From positions 981,650 through 1,045,649 of the forward strand of contig NZ_BAABBO010000001.1 of NCBI RefSeq assembly GCF_039538005.1: DNA of 64,000 nt, written 5' to 3'. The notes below the pieces were generated by a model that worked only from the letters and a program-made list of their open reading frames with translations, was not told the origin of the DNA and made no database searches. Both the position numbers and the translations under genes were made by a program. Origin of the DNA: Allohahella marinimesophila. Its GTDB lineage: Bacteria > Pseudomonadota > Gammaproteobacteria > Pseudomonadales > Oleiphilaceae. Positions 60,213 to 64,000 of the stretch are shown here, piece by piece (position 1 is the first letter of the stretch; each line of letters starts with the position of its first letter).

Positions 60213-60530
60213 ATGTTGAAGCTGACCGTATACATTCCAGACTTCGCGCTTGAAGACGTGAAGTCAGCACTGTTCGATGCTGGAGCTGGTGCTTACGACA
60301 ACTACGATCGGTGTTGCTGGGTCGTCAGAGGGGAGGGGCAGTTCAGGCCTTTGAAGGGCAGCGACCCTGCCATAGGGAAAGTTGGAAAGAGCGAGCGAGT
60401 GGTCGAGTACAAGTTGGAGATTCTGGTGCCCGACAATCTGGTTATCGAGGTGGAGAAGGCTATCAAGCGGGCTCATCCATATGAAGTGCCCGCCTACGAC
60501 TTCGTCAAGCTTCATCAACCAGAACCTTGA
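60213..60530 (+). CDS. YqfO/NIF3-like (CutA-fold) small protein
   Basis: 105 residues, ATG at 60213 behind GGGAGG. The chain LTVYIPDFALEDVKSALFDAGAGAYDNYD, with GQFRPLKGSDPAIGK and a final KRAHPYEVPAYDF, is the small ferredoxin-like domain that is inserted in YqfO/NIF3 proteins and occurs alone in gammaproteobacteria. Conserved His/Pro/Tyr in AHPYE resembles the CutA metal site. Function unknown. It ends three bases before the end of the convergent Nudix gene. Confidence 0.85.
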   Translation: MLKLTVYIPDFALEDVKSALFDAGAGAYDNYDRCCWVVRGEGQFRPLKGSDPAIGKVGKSERVVEYKLEILVPDNLVIEVEKAIKRAHPYEVPAYDFVKLHQPEP

Positions 60531-60533
60531 CGA

Positions 60534-61106
60534 TCAGCGATCTGGCTTCCATTGCGCTGTGAACTGGTAGGGCTCGCCTGGGGCGCTGGCGACAAACCCC
60601 GGTCGCGCTCGCAGACTGAAATAGTAACGCAAGGTCTCGGTCACCGTTTTAAATGCCAGGTCATCCCATGGTATGTCTGCTTCAGAAAACAGTCTGGTCT
60701 CCAGGCTTTCGACGCCCACGCTGTGTTTACCCTCTATGAGATCCCCCAGATAGTACATATGCACCTGCCCGATATGCGGCACGTCGCCTATGGACAGCAA
60801 GCCGTGGAGTGTGACCTCGCCTTCCGCCTCCTCTCTGGTTTCCCGCTGCGCCGCTTCGGCCACCGTTTCGTTGTTTTCCATGAAGCCGGCAGGCAGGGTC
60901 CAGTAATTTTTTCGAGGTTCAATGGCCCGGCGACACAACAGGACGCGATCCTCGTACACGGCAACGGCGCCAGCGACGATCTTGGGATTGACGTAGTGAA
61001 TTTCGCCGCACTGGCCACACACGGCTCTTGAGCGGTTGTCGCCCTCAGGGGTACGATCCTGGGTGGGTTGTCCACAGGACATGCAGAAGCGAATGATCTG
61101 ATTCAA
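60534..61106 (-). CDS. Nudix hydrolase with N-terminal zinc ribbon
   Basis: 190 residues. Zinc ribbon with CMSCGQPT and CGQCGEIHYVNPK, then the Nudix box GFMENNETVAEAAQRETREEAEGE (given in part: GFMENNE, REEAEGEV), where the usual Gly near the end is replaced by Glu, as in related proteins. WTLPAGF precedes the box. The zinc ribbon plus Nudix layout is found in a family of probable ADP-ribose or nucleotide-sugar pyrophosphatases. Cytoplasmic; substrate unproven. 64 bases separate it from the divergent Nudix gene. Confidence 0.88.
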   Translation of the reverse strand: MNQIIRFCMSCGQPTQDRTPEGDNRSRAVCGQCGEIHYVNPKIVAGAVAVYEDRVLLCRRAIEPRKNYWTLPAGFMENNETVAEAAQRETREEAEGEVTLHGLLSIGDVPHIGQVHMYYLGDLIEGKHSVGVESLETRLFSEADIPWDDLAFKTVTETLRYYFSLRARPGFVASAPGEPYQFTAQWKPDR

Positions 61107-61170
61107 GGCTAGTTACCAGGTTGTTTGATTCGATGGCAAAGTCAAAGCAGCACAGTGTACTATTGATAGA

Positions 61171-61770
61171 ATGACCGACTACGAAAAACTCCAACGTTAC
61201 CAGTTCAGAAGTCTCACCAGCAAACTTCCTCGCGCCGCTGTCATGATGCTACTGACTGAAGAAGATGATCCTCACGTCATCCTGACCCGGCGATCCGAAA
61301 TTCTCAATACGCACCGAGGGCAGGTGGCCTTCCCAGGCGGTATGCAGGATCACGGCGATGCGACCTTGTTGGCAACGGGTCTCAGAGAAGTGTACGAGGA
61401 AATCGGCCTGCCCGCATCAAGCATCAAGCATCAGGCAAGACTGAGCGATGTCTGGTCGAAGCACGGGATACTTGTCACGCCCTTCGTAGGTTCCGTTGCC
61501 CCTGAGCTTCCCATGCGAATCGATACCTTTGAACTCGAGAGCGTTTTCAAAGTTCCGCTGGCATTCTTCCTCAATGAGAAACCTGCTCGACTTGATAACC
61601 TCGGATTCGGCAACCTTGAGCTGAGAGTGCCTGCCTGGTATTTCGGTCAATATCATATATGGGGGATGACGGCAGTCGTGCTCATGGAATTCTTTCATGT
61701 CGCCTTCGAGCAGATGCTCGGACACGTCAGCGGCGACCTGCAGAGCGAGCTTGATCGTCTCGTGTCCTGA
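61171..61770 (+). CDS. CoA pyrophosphatase-type Nudix hydrolase (NudL-like)
   Basis: 199 residues. The CoA-specific motif is seen before the Nudix box: LTRRSEILNTHRGQVAFPGG, followed by LLATGLREVYEEIGL for the box. The family splits CoA into phosphopantetheine and 3',5'-ADP, possibly clearing oxidised CoA. The C-terminal part (about 115-199) carries FKVPLAFFLNEK and WYFGQYHIWGMTAVVLMEF. Short leader after the divergent promoter region. The start MTDYEKLQRY is well placed. Confidence 0.88.
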   Translation: MTDYEKLQRYQFRSLTSKLPRAAVMMLLTEEDDPHVILTRRSEILNTHRGQVAFPGGMQDHGDATLLATGLREVYEEIGLPASSIKHQARLSDVWSKHGILVTPFVGSVAPELPMRIDTFELESVFKVPLAFFLNEKPARLDNLGFGNLELRVPAWYFGQYHIWGMTAVVLMEFFHVAFEQMLGHVSGDLQSELDRLVS

Positions 61771-61799
61771 GTGGCCCTGCCTCAAACGGAGAAGCGCAA

Positions 61800-62330
61800 A
61801 TGATGTACAACATAAATGGCAAGCAGCCGCAACTGGATGGAGAGGGCCACTTCATCGCGCCGAACGCCACCTTGATTGGCGACATCGTACTCAAGGCGAA
61901 AAGTAGCGTCTGGTTCAACGCCGTAATCCGCGCGGATAACGACCTGGTGGAGATCGGCGAGGCGTCCAATATTCAGGATGGCGCGGTGCTCCATACCGAT
62001 CCCGGTATCAAACTCATTATAGGCACCGGCGTGACGGTGGGGCACAAAGCCATGTTGCACGGCTGTACCATTGGCGACTACTCCCTTATAGGCATCAATG
62101 CGGTGGTGCTCAACGGAGCAAAAATTGGCAAGCACTGCATCATCGGTGCAAATGCCCTTATAAAAGAGAATCAGGTCATTCCCGATGGTAGCCTGGTCAT
62201 TGGATCACCTGGCGAGATTCGAAAATCGTTGACTGATCAACAGAAGAAGTTTCTCGAAGCTGGTGCCGCGCACTACGTTCACAATGCAGCCCGCTACGCC
62301 AGGGACCTTCAGGCTGTCGACTTCAAATGA
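61800..62330 (+). CDS. Gamma-carbonic anhydrase family protein (YrdA-like)
   Basis: 176 residues; ATG at 61800 with GGAGAAG before it (second ATG at 61803). Left-handed beta-helix hexapeptide repeats are clear (VWFNAVIRADNDLVEIGE, IQDGAVLHTDPG). The three zinc His ligands are in VLHTDPG and VGHKAMLHGC. The family includes carbonic anhydrase-like and acyltransferase-like members, and activity cannot be assumed. It overlaps the next gene by four bases (ATGA). Confidence 0.9.
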   Translation: MMYNINGKQPQLDGEGHFIAPNATLIGDIVLKAKSSVWFNAVIRADNDLVEIGEASNIQDGAVLHTDPGIKLIIGTGVTVGHKAMLHGCTIGDYSLIGINAVVLNGAKIGKHCIIGANALIKENQVIPDGSLVIGSPGEIRKSLTDQQKKFLEAGAAHYVHNAARYARDLQAVDFK

Positions 62331-62569
62331 AGTCGAATCCGAGAGTAGGCACTCAATCGGCGCCCGCACGAAAAGACCGTCCCGGAGCTGAAGCCCCGGT
62401 TCGCTCCCCCTGCGTCAGCATCTGTTGTCTCGATGAAGATGATATCTGTGTTGGTTGTTATCGGTCTGGCGACGAGATCTGCAACTGGTCCAGTCTCAAT
62501 AATGAACAGCGGCTTGCCGTGCTCGAGCAGGTAGCCGCGCGTGAAAAGAAGAGTGGCCGATTGCTTTGA
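62327..62569 (+). CDS. DUF1289 domain protein
   Basis: 80 residues, start overlapping the carbonic anhydrase-like stop. Cys pattern CVSICCLDEDDICVGCYRSGDEICNW is that of DUF1289 (shown here in part: SPCVSICCLDEDD, CVGCYRS), a small family with four conserved cysteines likely to bind a metal. The helical C-terminus follows. Function unknown. PurT begins about 65 bases downstream. Confidence 0.88.
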   Translation: MKSNPRVGTQSAPARKDRPGAEAPVRSPCVSICCLDEDDICVGCYRSGDEICNWSSLNNEQRLAVLEQVAAREKKSGRLL

Positions 62570-62633
62570 TGTTCTGCGCGAGCCCGACACTGTTTTTAAT
62601 AGCTTCAATGATTATCCCGACTCGGTGTTTTCT

Positions 62634-63857
62634 ATGACCCAAGCCCATGAACAGACTGCCTCCTCCAAACCACTCGTGATCGGCACGCCATCGCGTAAAT
62701 CTGCGCTTCGAGTCATGCTGCTGGGCTCCGGCGAGCTCGGCAAGGAGCTGATCATGGTGCTTCAGGGGCTCGGCATCGAGACCATAGCAGTTGATCGCTA
62801 CGCCGGTGCGCCTGCCATGCAGGTCGCTCATCACGCCCGTGTGATCGACATGCTCGATCCCGCTCAACTCCGTGAGCTGATCCTCACGGAGGCGCCAGAC
62901 TATATAGTGCCGGAGATCGAAGCGATCGCGACAGGCGAGCTGATAAAGCTTGAGGAAGAAGGGTACAGAGTTATTCCCTCGGCCAGAGCGGTCAATCTCA
63001 CCATGAACAGGGAAGGTATCCGTCGGCTTGCGGCGGAAGAACTCGGACTGCCGACAACCCCCTATGCCTTCGCGGATACAATGGCGGAGGCGATGGAGGC
63101 TGCTGGCCGACTCGGTTATCCCTGCGTCATGAAGCCGGTTATGAGCTCATCAGGCAAGGGGCAGTCGATCATACGCTCAGCAGACGATCTCCTTTCCGCC
63201 TGGGAGTATGCCCAGGCAGGAGGGCGTTCAGGTGAGGGCAGGGTCATCGTCGAAGCCTTCCTCAGTTTCGACTACGAAATCACCCAGCTCACCTTGCGTC
63301 ACGCAGGCGGCGTAAGCTTTCCGGACCCAATCGGTCACATTCAGGAAGATGGCGATTACAGGGTCAGCTGGCAACCTCAGCCAATGTCCCCGGCAGCCCT
63401 TCATGGCGCCAGAGAGATCGCTGAAAAGATTACGGCGGCCCTGGGTGGTTACGGTATTTTTGGCGTCGAACTGTTCGTCAAGGGGGATAAGGTCTTTTTC
63501 AATGAAGTCTCACCCCGTCCCCACGACACCGGGCTGGTCACCCTTATTACACAGCGTCACTCGCAATTCGCGCTGCACGCGCGCGCGCTGCTCGGTATAG
63601 CGGTTCCGGACATTCAGCGTGCGACGTCGGGAGCGTCGAAGGCTTTCCTCGTCGAAGGGCATAGTGGCGTCGAAGGTGTCAGTGTGTCGGGCGTTGACGA
63701 GGTTCTGGCGATGTCCGACGTGGATCTTCGCCTGTTCGGCAAACCCGAGGTCAGCGGACGGCGCCGCATGGGCGTGGTTCTCGCTAGTGCTGATACCGTA
63801 GAAGCGGCGCGTAGCCTTGCCGAATCAGCTCATGCGAAATTAATTGCTGCGGTATAA
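62634..63857 (+). CDS. purT: Formate-dependent phosphoribosylglycinamide formyltransferase
   Basis: 407 residues from the ATG at 62634; GTG at 62541 would overlap DUF1289. The ATP-grasp fold is shown by VMLLGSGELGKELIMVLQGL, MKPVMSSSGKGQSII, VEAFLSFDYEITQLTLR and FFNEVSPRPHDTGLVTL. It makes formyl-GAR from GAR, formate and ATP, a purine step that needs no folate. With purL also in the window, purine genes are split, as usual. No clear ribosome site precedes the ATG, so the start is moderately sure. Confidence 0.94.
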   Translation: MTQAHEQTASSKPLVIGTPSRKSALRVMLLGSGELGKELIMVLQGLGIETIAVDRYAGAPAMQVAHHARVIDMLDPAQLRELILTEAPDYIVPEIEAIATGELIKLEEEGYRVIPSARAVNLTMNREGIRRLAAEELGLPTTPYAFADTMAEAMEAAGRLGYPCVMKPVMSSSGKGQSIIRSADDLLSAWEYAQAGGRSGEGRVIVEAFLSFDYEITQLTLRHAGGVSFPDPIGHIQEDGDYRVSWQPQPMSPAALHGAREIAEKITAALGGYGIFGVELFVKGDKVFFNEVSPRPHDTGLVTLITQRHSQFALHARALLGIAVPDIQRATSGASKAFLVEGHSGVEGVSVSGVDEVLAMSDVDLRLFGKPEVSGRRRMGVVLASADTVEAARSLAESAHAKLIAAV

Positions 63858-63944
63858 ATCTATTTAGAACATATAGTTATAGCATTCTCAAATGTTCTTG
63901 ATTTGTATAGTTTCCATGACTTTGAAAATAATTCAAATCGGGTG

Positions 63945-63972
63945 TTGATCTTCCGATCCAGCTGCGTATAAT
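63945..63972 (+). promoter_or_regulatory. Near-consensus promoter at the window end
   Basis: TTGATC at 63945-63950 and a perfect TATAAT at 63967-63972 with a 16-base spacer, with very AT-rich DNA upstream (63858-63940) that could act as an UP element. The GC-rich stretch GCGC follows the -10, as in stringently controlled stable-RNA promoters. The transcript lies beyond the window. The interval 63858-63944 has no gene. Confidence 0.6.
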
Positions 63973-64000
63973 GCGCAACTCCTTCGGGGCAAACAGCAAA

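Noticed and set aside
60065..60253. Small open frame upstream of the NIF3/YqfO-like gene
   Set aside because: It overlaps the start of the real gene, has no ribosome site and a Pro/Arg-rich composition.
1..64000. CRISPR array, prophage, insertion sequence, tRNA or rRNA genes
   Set aside because: No spaced direct repeats, transposase, integrase or phage structural genes, and no cloverleaf or rRNA sequence noticed on either strand.

Overview
The window looks like chromosome of a free-living, probably marine, gammaproteobacterium. The base composition is moderately GC-rich by eye. Pointers are a Marinobacter-type fatty acyl-CoA reductase at the left edge, a divergent mltF/purL pair, a DesT/DesC/DesB-like desaturase locus, the four-gene Lhr-Core DNA repair cluster, FadB/thiolase and full-length PurL. 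I cannot name the genus. I see no prophage, transposase, CRISPR array, rRNA or tRNA.

Left part (1-16 kb): the end of a fatty acyl-CoA reductase, an SDR, a secreted WG-repeat protein, a three-domain chitin-type LPMO, a YD-repeat lipoprotein, a SEC-C protein, a GDSL hydrolase and glutamine amidotransferase operon, a gamma-glutamylcyclotransferase overlapping recX, a DUF2339 membrane protein split by one in-frame TGA, a YugP-type metalloprotease and a class 3 lipase.

Middle (16-31 kb): an SCP2-like protein with an iron-type alcohol dehydrogenase; a PilZ protein divergent from the MBL exonuclease, ATP-dependent ligase, Lhr-Core helicase and MPE endonuclease cluster; an Smr protein; a complete molybdenum hydroxylase operon (2Fe-2S subunit, Tat-exported molybdopterin subunit, XdhC, MocA-like); and DNA polymerase IV facing a MATE exporter.

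Right-middle (32-50 kb): a minus-strand cluster of a sensor-less histidine kinase, a TPR response regulator and a receiver protein with a C-terminal membrane helix and coiled coil; a Prc protease with an HTH protein; beta-oxidation genes; BrkB; then a TetR regulator divergent from a ferredoxin reductase, fatty acid desaturase and unknown gene. The desaturase promoter is flanked by two similar inverted repeats, and a third lies in the start of the regulator gene.

Right end (50-64 kb): an SLC13/TrkA-C transporter, a ComFB protein, a large DUF349 protein, MltF, PurL, then a 708-base gene-free stretch with six DnaA-box-like 9-mers, an IHF-like site and AT-rich DNA. After it come a NIF3/YqfO-like protein, two Nudix hydrolases, a gamma-carbonic anhydrase, a DUF1289 protein and PurT. 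The last bases hold a near-consensus promoter pointing out of the window.

Tail-to-tail overlaps of 20-38 bases between convergent genes occur four times. Lipid metabolism is a recurring theme (acyl-CoA reduction, beta-oxidation, desaturation, SCP2, lipase). Identities come from motif and sequence recognition alone; no database search was run.
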